A stretch of DNA of 7,671 nucleotides from contig DQIG01000084.1 of the NCBI GenBank assembly GCA_003525885.1, positions 1 to 7,671 on the forward strand, in the 5' to 3' direction. How positions within the stretch are numbered: the first letter of the stretch is position 1; every line of letters begins with the position of its first letter. The position numbers were made by a program, and so were the translations under genes. Shown here in pieces: positions 1 through 5,282 of the stretch. The stretch comes from Stenotrophomonas sp. Lineage in GTDB: Bacteria; Pseudomonadota; Gammaproteobacteria; Xanthomonadales; Xanthomonadaceae. The notes beneath the pieces were generated by a model. The model was given only the letters and a program-made list of their open reading frames with translations. It was not told the origin of the DNA and made no database searches.

Positions 1-101
1 TGCAAACGGTTGGTGCACGTTCGCTTGCGGGTGCATGTCGATCGCGTCCAGCGTCGTGTGAGGAGCTTATCGAGTGTGTTGGTCCGCCCTATCGGTGGTG
101 A
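1..101 (+). CDS. possible 3' end of an upstream gene (partial)
   Basis: The reading frame beginning at base 3 is open from the window edge to a TGA at 99-101 and would end in GPPYRW. Its stop lies 3 nt before the GTG start of the next gene, the spacing expected inside an operon. The visible 32 residues contain three cysteines and match no family I can name. Frame 1 is also open here, to about base 132, so the frame choice is weak. If this is the tail of a polymorphic toxin, the next gene would sit in the immunity position, but that is only inference. Confidence 0.2.
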   Translation, partial: QTVGARSLAGACRSRPASCEELIECVGPPYRW

Positions 102-104
102 TTT

Positions 105-419
105 GTGGATAAAAGTGCATATCTGGAAATGATGGAATTCCCGGCCAGGTGGCGGGAGTACGACTTGTTGCCAGAGGAGTTGATCGATCCGCTCATGGCT
201 TCATATCAGCCTGGGATGGAGAGCGCCTCCGAACACGATAGGAACAGTGTCTTCCATTGGTGGTTGAGGCAGTCGCCAAGTAAGGATTTGCTGATGAAGT
301 TGGTTGAGCTTTCCTTTTTGGATCCTGATCAGGTAATGGCGGGTGATGTCAGAGAGTACATCGCCCAAAGCGTCTTCTTTGATCAAGATGTAGCTCTGCT
401 TATTCGTGGCGGCCGGTGA
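105..419 (+). CDS. small acidic hypothetical protein, 104 aa
   Basis: A GTG start at 105 gives a 104-residue protein; an in-frame ATG at 129 would give 96 residues. The G-rich stretch GGTGG at 94-98 could serve as a weak ribosome site for the GTG. The protein is strongly acidic (19 Asp/Glu against 10 Lys/Arg by count) with no signal peptide or membrane segment, so it should be cytoplasmic. It has a Trp/Tyr-rich N-terminal half (ARWREYDLLPEEL), a central EHDRNSVFHWWLRQSPS block (residues about 43-59) and LDPDQVMAGDVREYI (about 72-86). The text resembles small proteins I associate with proteobacterial accessory loci, but I cannot name a family. Size, acidity and position would suit an immunity protein; this is inference. 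GC content is near one half by eye, well below that of the pilus genes, which suggests acquired DNA. Confidence 0.6.
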   Translation: MDKSAYLEMMEFPARWREYDLLPEELIDPLMASYQPGMESASEHDRNSVFHWWLRQSPSKDLLMKLVELSFLDPDQVMAGDVREYIAQSVFFDQDVALLIRGGR

Positions 420-686
420 TTTCCTGATTGATTGGGATGTAGGTCTGGGCTGCAATGACCCGCCGGATGGAGGGGGCACGAAGGAGTCCCTTGTTGAAGC
501 GGTCACCCCGGTGAGCCAATCTGGCTGCGTTCGAACAATTGTCTTATGTTCACCGACTGCACTTGATTGGTTTGCAGCTACGACCTGATGCAGGAGCACA
601 TCAGCCCATACTGCCACCAGCGGATCGAAGTGACTGAACGATGATTCGGGTGCTGGGAGGGCGACGAAGCCTATCCGGATGAGCGG
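420..686 (+). other. gap with a possible decayed reading frame
   Basis: No convincing intact gene lies here. A frame starting at GTG 406 and ending at 588 overlaps the preceding gene and has no recognisable features. From about 576 the frame shared with the downstream gene at 687 looks coding: codons are rich in G/C at third positions and read SYDLMQEHISPYC and onward up to a TGA at 642-644. After that stop the same frame continues in coding-like style (GCWEGDEAYPDERL) into the downstream reading frame. This could be the remnant of a gene broken by a nonsense change, or chance. The YDLM-x-E start faintly recalls YDLLPEE in the 104-residue protein upstream, but the match is too short to claim homology. 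Confidence 0.3.
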
Positions 687-1523
687 TTGATCCGTCGAAG
701 CGATGGATTCGACAGGCTTGAGCGGCCCCTGGGTTCAGAAGCGGCCGCAACCGATGGCGCACTGATAGTGTTGAGCGCATTTCCCGGTGGCTTATTGGAG
801 GCTGAGTCGGTGGTTCGAAATCCATTGGAGGCGACGGGACTTCATGACTCGTCTCTCGATTCAGTGCAGGTGTCGATCTTGGATAGATCCTGCCTGGTAC
901 GGGCTGTTGGCGTATGCGGTGACCTCTCGGAAGGGGCCTTGGCTGACATTGGTTGCCATAACCTTGAATCGTTCTTCATGCTGTTCGACAGTCAAGAACT
1001 GTCGGACAATGCTTGGCCCGGGAACATTCAGCATGGTCATTTTGATGGGGAAGACTGCGCTGGCGTGCTTCGGCTTTATCTGGCCGGAGGCATGCTGGAG
1101 GCGGGTGGCAGTCCACTCAGGTCGGAGCTCCCTGCGCTGTCTGGGCATTCTCCACGACCCAACGTGTCCGCGGCCTCTGGAACACGACTCGATGGAGTTG
1201 CTGCCGGTCGGCTGAGTTTTGCTGTCTTGACGGGATTGAGCCATTCCGTAGGAAGCAAGCAGTTCTCAGCTCAGCTGTTGTTGTTGAAGGATACGGATAT
1301 CAGCGGCTTGCCAGAGGTGCCTGAGCGTGTTCCCGTGTCTGTCTGCTTCGAGGGCGTCAAGTCGTGCGTAGTGAGGTTTGATGAAACCGCAATGGAGTGG
1401 AACGAACGTCTCGGAAATGTTGCGAGCTGCATCGTCGACGAAAAGCGAGGGGTCTGCTGGTTATACCTGCGGAACGGGATAGTCGTGATCGAGGCCCACA
1501 CCGGAGTGATGTTGTTCGATTAG
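687..1523 (+). CDS. hypothetical protein of unknown function, up to 278 aa
   Basis: The frame is open from after the TGA at 642-644 to a TAG at 1521-1523. The longest usable start is TTG 687, preceded by a weak GGATGAG; GTG 768 and TTG 771 are alternatives giving about 251 residues, and none has a good ribosome site. I do not recognise the product. It has no obvious signal peptide and no clear membrane helix. The C-terminal 60 residues look most protein-like, with alternating hydrophobic strands (ASCIVDEKRGVCWLYLR, then GIVVIEAHTGVMLFD) suggesting a beta-rich end. Codon use is mixed and less GC-biased than in the pilus genes. The competing frame at 787-1215 gives a Trp/Cys/Arg-rich, implausible product. 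The gene converges on coaE, with SMAG repeats between them. The real start may lie elsewhere, or the gene may be a truncated relic. Confidence 0.45.
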   Translation: MIRRSDGFDRLERPLGSEAAATDGALIVLSAFPGGLLEAESVVRNPLEATGLHDSSLDSVQVSILDRSCLVRAVGVCGDLSEGALADIGCHNLESFFMLFDSQELSDNAWPGNIQHGHFDGEDCAGVLRLYLAGGMLEAGGSPLRSELPALSGHSPRPNVSAASGTRLDGVAAGRLSFAVLTGLSHSVGSKQFSAQLLLLKDTDISGLPEVPERVPVSVCFEGVKSCVVRFDETAMEWNERLGNVASCIVDEKRGVCWLYLRNGIVVIEAHTGVMLFD

Positions 1524-1546
1524 GCCCAGTTGACCGGGCAAGGCAA

Positions 1547-1570
1547 CTCGGCTGCGATCATCAAGCCGAG
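1547..1570. repeat. 7-bp inverted repeat sharing an arm with the adjacent SMAG element
   Basis: CTCGGCT at 1547-1553 is perfectly complementary to AGCCGAG at 1564-1570, with a 10-nt loop. The second arm is also the left arm of the next hairpin (1564-1583), so only one of the two stems can form at a time. It lies about 25 bp beyond the stop of the upstream + strand gene. No T-tract follows. Confidence 0.5.
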
Positions 1571-1587
1571 CATGGGCTCGGCTCTAC
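1564..1587 (-). repeat. SMAG-type REP element, minus orientation
   Basis: Read on the - strand this begins GTAG and then forms a perfect 8-bp stem: AGCCGAGC at 1564-1571 pairs with GCTCGGCT at 1576-1583 around a 4-nt loop. A GTAG head at one foot of a short GC-rich stem-loop is the defining form of the S. maltophilia SMAG/REP elements. These are often placed between convergent genes and are thought to act on transcript ends. Assignment to the SMAG group is from memory of the pattern. Confidence 0.75.
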
Positions 1588-1588
1588 A

Positions 1589-1611
1589 GTAGATCCAAGC
1601 CATGGGTGGAC
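1589..1611 (+). repeat. SMAG-type REP element, degenerate stem
   Basis: GTAG at 1589-1592 is followed by ATCCA-AGCCATGGG-TGGAC, which resembles the well-formed copy after pilB (stem ATCCACGC / GCGTGGAT). Several stem positions no longer pair: only TCCA/TGGA and one inner C-G remain. It lies one base from the preceding minus-orientation element, so the two form a head-to-head pair, a frequent REP arrangement. Confidence 0.6.
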
Positions 1612-1619
1612 GCGCCTCG

Positions 1620-1643
1620 GTAGTGCCGGCCGTTGGCCGGCAA
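1620..1643 (+). repeat. SMAG-type REP element
   Basis: GTAG at 1620-1623 is followed by a perfect 8-bp stem, TGCCGGCC (1624-1631) with GGCCGGCA (1635-1642), closing a GTT loop. It ends 7 bp before the stop codon of coaE on the opposite strand, so it probably lies in the 3' untranslated part of the pilC-pilD-coaE message, where it could end the message or protect it from decay. Confidence 0.75.
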
Positions 1644-1650
1644 CCAGGCC

Positions 1651-2262
1651 TCAACCCGCAGCCAACCCCAGATACCGCTCATGCAGCGATTCCACCTGCG
1701 CCTGCAGGTCCTCGGGGTGGCCATCGTTGAGCACCACATCATCGGCCAGTGCCAACCGCTGCGTGCGGCTGGCCTGGGCGGCGATCATCTTGTCAGCCAG
1801 CGCGGCGTCGATGCCGTCGCGCTGCATCAGCCGGGCGTGCTGCACGGCTTCGGGCGCATCCACCAGCAGCACCCGGTCCAGCCACGGGTAGGCGGTCCGG
1901 CCGCCGACCTCGGTCAGCAGCGGAATGGCGGCAATCGCATAGAGGCTGGCGGCCTGCTCGCACTGCTGTTGCATCAGCAGGCGGATGGCCGGGTGGGTGA
2001 TCGCTTCCAGTGCCGCCCGTTCGGCCGGATCGGCGAACACGTGCGCGCGCAGGCGCGCCCGGTCCAGGCTGCCGTCCGGCAGCAGCATGTCGGCGCCGAA
2101 GCGCTCGGCGATGCGGCCCAGGGCCGGGCTGCCGGCAGCAACCACCGCGCGGGCGGCCAGGTCGGCGTCGGCCACCACGATGCCCAGCGCCTCGAAGCGC
2201 CGGGTCACTTCGGTCTTGCCGGCGGCAATGCCGCCGGTCAGGCCCACCACATACCGGCTCAT
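1651..2262 (-). CDS. coaE: dephospho-CoA kinase
   Basis: CoaE phosphorylates the 3'-hydroxyl of dephospho-CoA with ATP, the last step of coenzyme A synthesis, in the cytoplasm. The 203-residue product has the usual family length. The P-loop GGIAAGKT is at residues 10-17, a variant of the common GGIGSGKS. DAD follows at 32-34, THPAIR at 89-94, the core strand IPLLTE at 113-118, VDAP at 134-137, RDG at 148-150 in the lid, and the C-terminal ADDVVLNDG at 173-181. The start at ATG 2262 is chosen because translation then begins SRYVVGLTGG as in the family and because GAGGGGA lies 6 nt upstream; the 21-residue upstream extension would lie inside the pilD coding end. It is the last gene of the pilC-pilD-coaE run, 11 nt after pilD. 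CoaE has no pilus role; the linkage is a conserved arrangement. Confidence 0.97.
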   Translation of the reverse strand: MSRYVVGLTGGIAAGKTEVTRRFEALGIVVADADLAARAVVAAGSPALGRIAERFGADMLLPDGSLDRARLRAHVFADPAERAALEAITHPAIRLLMQQQCEQAASLYAIAAIPLLTEVGGRTAYPWLDRVLLVDAPEAVQHARLMQRDGIDAALADKMIAAQASRTQRLALADDVVLNDGHPEDLQAQVESLHERYLGLAAG

Positions 2263-2276
2263 GGGGATTCCCCTCA
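2263..2276 (-). promoter_or_regulatory. coaE ribosome binding site overlapping the pilD stop
   Basis: On the - strand, TGA of pilD runs straight into GGGGAATCCCC and then ATG. The purine run is the coaE ribosome site, with a 6-nt spacer. The GGGG of that site can pair with the CCCC directly before the ATG around an AAT loop, so the site could be hidden unless ribosomes finishing pilD open it. This suggests translational coupling. Confidence 0.6.
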
Positions 2277-3137
2277 GCGCAGCCCGCTCAACACCAGGTA
2301 CTGCTCCACCACGGGCGCGCCCCACATGAAGTACAGCCAGCCCGCGATGGCCAGGTAGGGGCCGAACGGAATCGGCGTGGCGCGGTCACGGCCCCGGGTG
2401 TACAGCCAGATCGAGCCGATGATGGCGCCCAGCACCGACGACAGCAGGATGATCGGCAGGATGCCCTTCAGCCCGCACCAGGCGCCGAGGGCGGCCAGCA
2501 GCTTGAAATCGCCGTGGCCCATGCCTTCCTTGCCGGTCAGCTGCTTGAACAGCCACCAGACCATCCACAGCGATAGATAGCCCACCGCCGCGCCGACCAA
2601 TGCAGGCTTGGCCGGCATGTACAGGTTGTCGATGTTGCCTATCAGGCCCAGCCACATCAGGGGCAGGGTCAACTGGTCGGGTAGCAGCTGGGTGCGCAGG
2701 TCGATGCCGGACAAGGCGATCAGGAAGCAGGTCAGCACGATGGCGCCGAAGCCCTGCCAGCCGAAGCCGAACTGCCAGACGCAGGCCAGCACCAGCACCG
2801 AGGTCAGGGCCTCGACCAGTGGGTACTGCAGCGAGATCGGCGCCTTGCAGTGGCGGCACTTGCCGCCCTGGATGATCCAGCTGAACAGCGGGATGTTCTC
2901 GTACCAGCTCAGCTTGTGCTTGCAGTGCGGGCAGTGCGAGGGCTCGACCACGATCCCCGGTGGCGGGGGCTCGTAGAAGTCCGGTTCTTCCAGGACCTCG
3001 CGCGCATCGCGCTTCCACTGCCACTCCAGCCGCTTGGGCAGGCGCAGGATGACGACGTTGAGGAAACTGCCCAGCAGCAGCCCCAGGGCGGCCGCGGCGG
3101 GGTAGCCGAGGCCGGGATGCTGGTCGAGAAATGCCAT
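2274..3137 (-). CDS. pilD: prepilin peptidase / N-methyltransferase PilD (GspO type)
   Basis: PilD is the inner-membrane aspartic protease that removes the leader of type IV prepilins after the conserved Gly and N-methylates the new Phe; in related bacteria it also serves type II secretion pseudopilins. The 287-residue product has the family length. The N-terminal membrane segment (about 11-33) is followed by a cytoplasmic loop with two zinc-binding pairs, CPHC (69-72) and CRHC (94-97). The first catalytic Asp is D146 in SGIDLRTQLLPD. The second is D210 in the GxGD motif (GHGD, 207-210). Several further membrane helices follow. The start at ATG 3137 is chosen because MAFLDQHPGLGYP matches the family N-terminus; the 27-residue upstream extension would overlap the pilC end. 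No strong ribosome site precedes it, and the pilC stop is 7 nt away, so coupled translation is likely. Confidence 0.97.
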   Translation of the reverse strand: MAFLDQHPGLGYPAAAALGLLLGSFLNVVILRLPKRLEWQWKRDAREVLEEPDFYEPPPPGIVVEPSHCPHCKHKLSWYENIPLFSWIIQGGKCRHCKAPISLQYPLVEALTSVLVLACVWQFGFGWQGFGAIVLTCFLIALSGIDLRTQLLPDQLTLPLMWLGLIGNIDNLYMPAKPALVGAAVGYLSLWMVWWLFKQLTGKEGMGHGDFKLLAALGAWCGLKGILPIILLSSVLGAIIGSIWLYTRGRDRATPIPFGPYLAIAGWLYFMWGAPVVEQYLVLSGLR

Positions 3138-3144
3138 GTAGTGA

Positions 3145-4404
3145 TTATCCGACGACGGAAGCGAGCTTGAAGATCGGCAGGTACATGCCGATGACCATGC
3201 CGCCGACGATGGTACCAATGATCACCATGATGATCGGCTCCAGCAGGCTGCTCAGGGCGTCAACGGCATTGTTGACCTCCTGCTCATAGTACTCGGCCAC
3301 CTTGAACAGCATGGCGTCCAAGGCACCGGCCTCTTCGCCGATGCCGGTCATCTGGATGACCATGTGCGGGAACAGGGCGGTCTGCTTCATGGCCATGTTG
3401 ACCGGGTAACCGACCGAAACGTCATCGCGCATGCGCAATACGGCATGCTCGTAAACCGTATTGCCGGTGGCGCCGGCCACGATGCCCAGGGCCTCCACCA
3501 AAGGCACGCCGGCCTTGAAGGTCACCGCCGTGGTGCGAGCAAAGCGGGCGATCGAGCTGTTGTGCATGATCTGCCCGATGACCGGCAGCTTCAGGACCAG
3601 TCGGTCCATGCTGTGCTGCATCTTTGGCGACCGTTTGTAGGCCGCGATGAAGCCGACGATCGATCCGATGATGACCAGCAGGATCAGCCACCACCACGAG
3701 ACCATGAAGCGGGACAGATTCACGATCATCTGGGTAAAGGCGGGCAGGTCCGCGCCGAAGCCCTTGAATACGTCCTCGAACTGCGGCACCACCCATACCA
3801 GCAGGATGCCACTGACCAGCAGGGCAACCGCCAGCACCATGGCGGGATAGAACATCGCCTTCTTGATCTTGCCCTTCAGGGCTTCAATGTTCTCTTTGTA
3901 GTTGGCGACAGTGTCCAGAACAGTTTCAAGGACGCCTGCGCCTTCACCGGCCCGCACCAGGTTGCGGTAGAGCTCGTCGAACTGTACCGGGTACTTGCTG
4001 ATGGCCTCATTGAGTGACGAGCCGCCCTCGATGTCTGTGCGGATGCCATCCACCATCTTCTTCATGCGCGGGTTCTTATGCCCGTTCGCAATGATGTCCA
4101 GCGAACCTACAATGGGCACGCCCGACTTCATCATGGTCGCCATCTGGCGACTGAAGAAGGCAATTTCCTTCGGCGAAATCTTGCTGCCGGCAGCCCCGAA
4201 GAGCGGCTTGGGCTTTGGCTTGACCGTGCCAGGGTTGATGCCTTGGCGACGCAGCTCGGCCCGCAGCAGGTTCGCGTTCTTCGCGGCCTGCTCTCCCTTC
4301 ATCTTCACGCCCCGCTTGTCGGTCCCCTCCCAGACAAACGGCTGCAGCTCCGTGGTGCTGCGCGCCACGGGCTCCTTCTTGATCGCACTGCGACTGACAG
4401 ACAT
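3145..4404 (-). CDS. pilC: type IV pilus inner-membrane platform protein PilC
   Basis: PilC (GspF family) is the inner-membrane platform that couples the PilB motor to pilin insertion at the base of the fibre. The 419-residue product matches the usual length. Two T2SSF repeats are visible. The first runs about 82-205, with FFSRQMATMMKSGVPI at 83-98 and RAGEGAGVLE at 151-160. The second runs about 285-407, with FARTTAVTFKAGVPLVEAL and GIGEEAGALDAML at 354-366. Three membrane segments lie near 187-207, 233-255 and 389-412, the last ending in the typical LPIF. The start at ATG 4404 is preferred over the longer frame reaching back to 4650: GGGGAG lies 5 nt upstream and MSVSRSAIKKEP is family-like, whereas the extension runs through the regulatory region. 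The gene is divergent from pilA and leads the pilC-pilD-coaE run. Confidence 0.97.
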   Translation of the reverse strand: MSVSRSAIKKEPVARSTTELQPFVWEGTDKRGVKMKGEQAAKNANLLRAELRRQGINPGTVKPKPKPLFGAAGSKISPKEIAFFSRQMATMMKSGVPIVGSLDIIANGHKNPRMKKMVDGIRTDIEGGSSLNEAISKYPVQFDELYRNLVRAGEGAGVLETVLDTVANYKENIEALKGKIKKAMFYPAMVLAVALLVSGILLVWVVPQFEDVFKGFGADLPAFTQMIVNLSRFMVSWWWLILLVIIGSIVGFIAAYKRSPKMQHSMDRLVLKLPVIGQIMHNSSIARFARTTAVTFKAGVPLVEALGIVAGATGNTVYEHAVLRMRDDVSVGYPVNMAMKQTALFPHMVIQMTGIGEEAGALDAMLFKVAEYYEQEVNNAVDALSSLLEPIIMVIIGTIVGGMVIGMYLPIFKLASVVG

Positions 4405-4409
4405 ATCGG

Positions 4410-4415
4410 CTCCCC
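4410..4415 (-). promoter_or_regulatory. pilC ribosome binding site
   Basis: GGGGAG on the - strand with a 5-nt spacer to ATG 4404. It decides the start against an 82-residue longer reading frame. Confidence 0.7.
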
Positions 4416-4419
4416 AAGA

Positions 4420-4438
4420 CCCGCCATCCCCAGGCGGG
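4420..4438 (-). promoter_or_regulatory. GC-rich hairpin in the pilC leader
   Basis: CCCGCC at 4420-4425 pairs with GGCGGG at 4433-4438 around a 7-nt loop, ending 4 nt upstream of the pilC ribosome site in the message. It lacks a T-tract in either direction, so it is not a standard terminator. It could affect stability or translation of the pilC message; no known motif was recognised. Confidence 0.4.
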
Positions 4439-4497
4439 CGTCTAGCCGTCGATGGTAGCGGGTTCATGCCCGTCTGGGCAGTTGCCAAGGGGCTCAT

Positions 4498-4573
4498 GAT
4501 GCGAATTCGTGCCGGGTGCCGACCAAAGGTGACGCACTGCGTCACATTGCCGCGTCCATCGCAGATTCGCATC
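4498..4573. repeat. 9-bp inverted repeat flanking the central palindrome
   Basis: GATGCGAAT at 4498-4506 is perfectly repeated in inverted form as ATTCGCATC at 4565-4573. The midpoint of the pair is 4535.5, almost the centre (4537) of the palindrome at 4529-4545, so the whole block is nearly symmetrical. The arms could be a second pair of protein sites or the base of a cruciform; neither is shown. Confidence 0.6.
4529..4545. promoter_or_regulatory. perfect palindrome, candidate activator site for pilA
   Basis: GTGACGCA and TGCGTCAC are perfect inverted 8-mers around a single central C. The centre lies about 134 bp upstream of the predicted pilA transcription start, where an enhancer site for a sigma-54 activator is expected. 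PilR is the known activator of pilA in Pseudomonas and is the natural candidate. The exact PilR site sequence in this genus is not known to me, and the site could instead belong to a regulator of pilC, which lies closer on the other side. Confidence 0.55.
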
Positions 4574-4632
4574 CGGGGGGTTCCCATCCGTGAAATAGCT
4601 GCCATCATGGGCGCGGGGAAATCCAGGGGGAG

Positions 4633-4652
4633 GCGTGCCGGGGTTGGCACGC
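4633..4652. repeat. 7-bp inverted repeat overlapping the -24 box
   Basis: GCGTGCC (4633-4639) and GGCACGC (4646-4652) are perfect inverted copies separated by GGGGTT. The right arm contains the GG-CAC core of the sigma-54 -24 element, so a protein binding this repeat would compete with the polymerase. A chance origin is possible because the right arm is fixed by the promoter consensus. Confidence 0.45.
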
Positions 4653-4660
4653 AACCTGCG
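4644..4660 (+). promoter_or_regulatory. sigma-54 (-24/-12) promoter of the first pilin gene
   Basis: TTGGCACG-CAAC-CTGCG fits the sigma-54 consensus TTGGCACG-N4-TTGCW, with exactly 10 nt between the invariant GG (4646-4647) and GC (4658-4659). The predicted start is near 4671, leaving a leader of about 90 nt. Sigma-54 control through the PilS/PilR pair is established for pilA in Pseudomonas and described for xanthomonads. Confidence 0.85.
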
Positions 4661-4693
4661 TTGATCCACCCGCAGGGGGCAGGACCCGCTCAG

Positions 4694-4708
4694 CTGGCCG
4701 CTGGCCAG
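4694..4708 (+). promoter_or_regulatory. small hairpin in the pilA leader
   Basis: CTGGCC and GGCCAG form a perfect 6-bp stem around a GCT loop, roughly 24 nt into the predicted transcript. It may stabilise the abundant pilin message; that is inference. Confidence 0.35.
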
Positions 4709-4760
4709 ACCGATCCTGTGCTCTGAAATCAACCACCACTTATCTTGGGGATGTACCAAA

Positions 4761-5168
4761 ATGAAGAACCAGAAGGGCTTCACCCTTATCGAACTGATGA
4801 TCGTCGTTGCGATCATCGCCATCCTGGCTGCCATCGCCCTGCCGATGTACCAGGACTACGTGGCCAAGTCGCAGGCCACCGCTGGCCTCGCCGAAATCAC
4901 TCCGGGTAAGACCCAGGCAGAAGTGCTGCTGAATGAAGGCAAGGCCTTCGACAAGACCCCGGCTCAGCTGGGCCTGAAGAACTCGGACCGCTGTGCGATT
5001 ACCGTTGATGGCGACTCGGCCGTTGGTACCGCTTCGATTACCTGCAAGCTGTCGGGCAATGCCAAGGTCGCTAGCGGTTCTCTTGCTCTGACCCGCGCAG
5101 CAGACGGCACCTGGGCTTGCACCGCAACCAGCCTCGATGCCAAGTACATTCCGGGCGGCTGCAAGTAA
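4761..5168 (+). CDS. pilA: type IV pilin, first copy
   Basis: This encodes a type IVa major-type pilin, the subunit that polymerises into the pilus fibre used for twitching, adhesion and DNA uptake. The 135-residue prepilin has a six-residue leader, MKNQKG, cleaved by PilD after Gly6. The mature protein begins with FTLIELMIVVAIIAILAA, including Phe+1 and Glu+5. The long N-terminal helix leads to a short globular domain with four cysteines (C78, C95, C120, C134), compatible with two disulphides; C120-C134 would close the C-terminal D-loop behind RAADGTW. GGGGA at 4747-4751 lies 9 nt before the ATG. Transcription is likely from the sigma-54 promoter, with a terminator directly after the gene. 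Codon use is strongly GC-biased, unlike the second copy, fitting a highly expressed native gene. Confidence 0.96.
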   Translation: MKNQKGFTLIELMIVVAIIAILAAIALPMYQDYVAKSQATAGLAEITPGKTQAEVLLNEGKAFDKTPAQLGLKNSDRCAITVDGDSAVGTASITCKLSGNAKVASGSLALTRAADGTWACTATSLDAKYIPGGCK

Positions 5169-5188
5169 TATCTAGCAACAGTTGTGGC

Positions 5189-5219
5189 AAAAGGCCCCGT
5201 AAATCGGGGCCTTTTGTTT
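5189..5219 (+). terminator. rho-independent terminator after the first pilin
   Basis: AAAAGGCCCCG (5189-5199) and CGGGGCCTTTT (5205-5215) form a perfect 11-bp stem with a TAAAT loop, followed by GTTT. It starts 20 nt after the pilA stop and should end most transcripts before the second pilin. Confidence 0.92.
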
Positions 5220-5271
5220 AATGGCTAATAAAATGCATAGGGGCAGACATCTCGTGAACAAGTCTCTCATT

Positions 5272-5282
5272 GGGGAGGGGGG
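5272..5282 (+). promoter_or_regulatory. strong ribosome binding site of the second pilin
   Basis: A GGGGAGGGGGG run contains GGAGG with a 5-nt spacer to ATG 5284. It fixes the start so that the leader is six residues, and argues against the 21-codon longer frame beginning at ATG 5221. Confidence 0.75.

Larger units (their letters stand above)
4405..4760. other. 356-bp divergent intergenic region pilC-pilA
   Basis: No credible gene fits here: the open frames are extensions of pilC or shadows. The region carries the pilC leader with its hairpin on the left. A block of nested inverted repeats occupies 4498-4573. The sigma-54 promoter of pilA is at 4644-4660, and a leader of about 90 nt with a small hairpin at 4694-4708 leads to pilA. 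I could not find a convincing promoter for pilC on the - strand; GCTACCAT around 4450-4457 resembles a -10 box but has no good partner 16-18 bp away. Confidence 0.7.

Noticed and set aside
641..682. Short open frame from ATG 641 (MIRVLGGRRSLSG)
   Set aside because: It has 13 codons, no good ribosome site and no recognisable similarity.
787..1215. 142-residue frame overlapping the gene at 687-1523
   Set aside because: It is Trp/Cys/Arg-rich and improbable as a protein; it stops inside the longer frame.
1633..2358. Long + strand open frame opposite coaE
   Set aside because: It is an antisense shadow of high-GC coding sequence; the - strand carries the conserved CoaE motifs.
3138..3218. N-terminal extension of pilD
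   Set aside because: It lies inside the end of pilC in another frame and reads as Ser-rich nonsense; MAFLDQHPG is the family-like start.
3364..4017. Long + strand open frame opposite pilC
   Set aside because: It is an antisense shadow with biased His/Gln/Asp composition; PilC on the other strand is unmistakable.
4502..4520. Sigma-54-like promoter on the - strand for pilC (GGCACGAATTCGC)
   Set aside because: Only 9 nt separate GG and GC; sigma-54 promoters need 10, so the spacing is wrong.
4405..4650. N-terminal extension of pilC (82 extra residues)
   Set aside because: It runs through the divergent regulatory region and has no family-like sequence; ATG 4404 has a GGGGAG ribosome site and gives the usual 419 residues.
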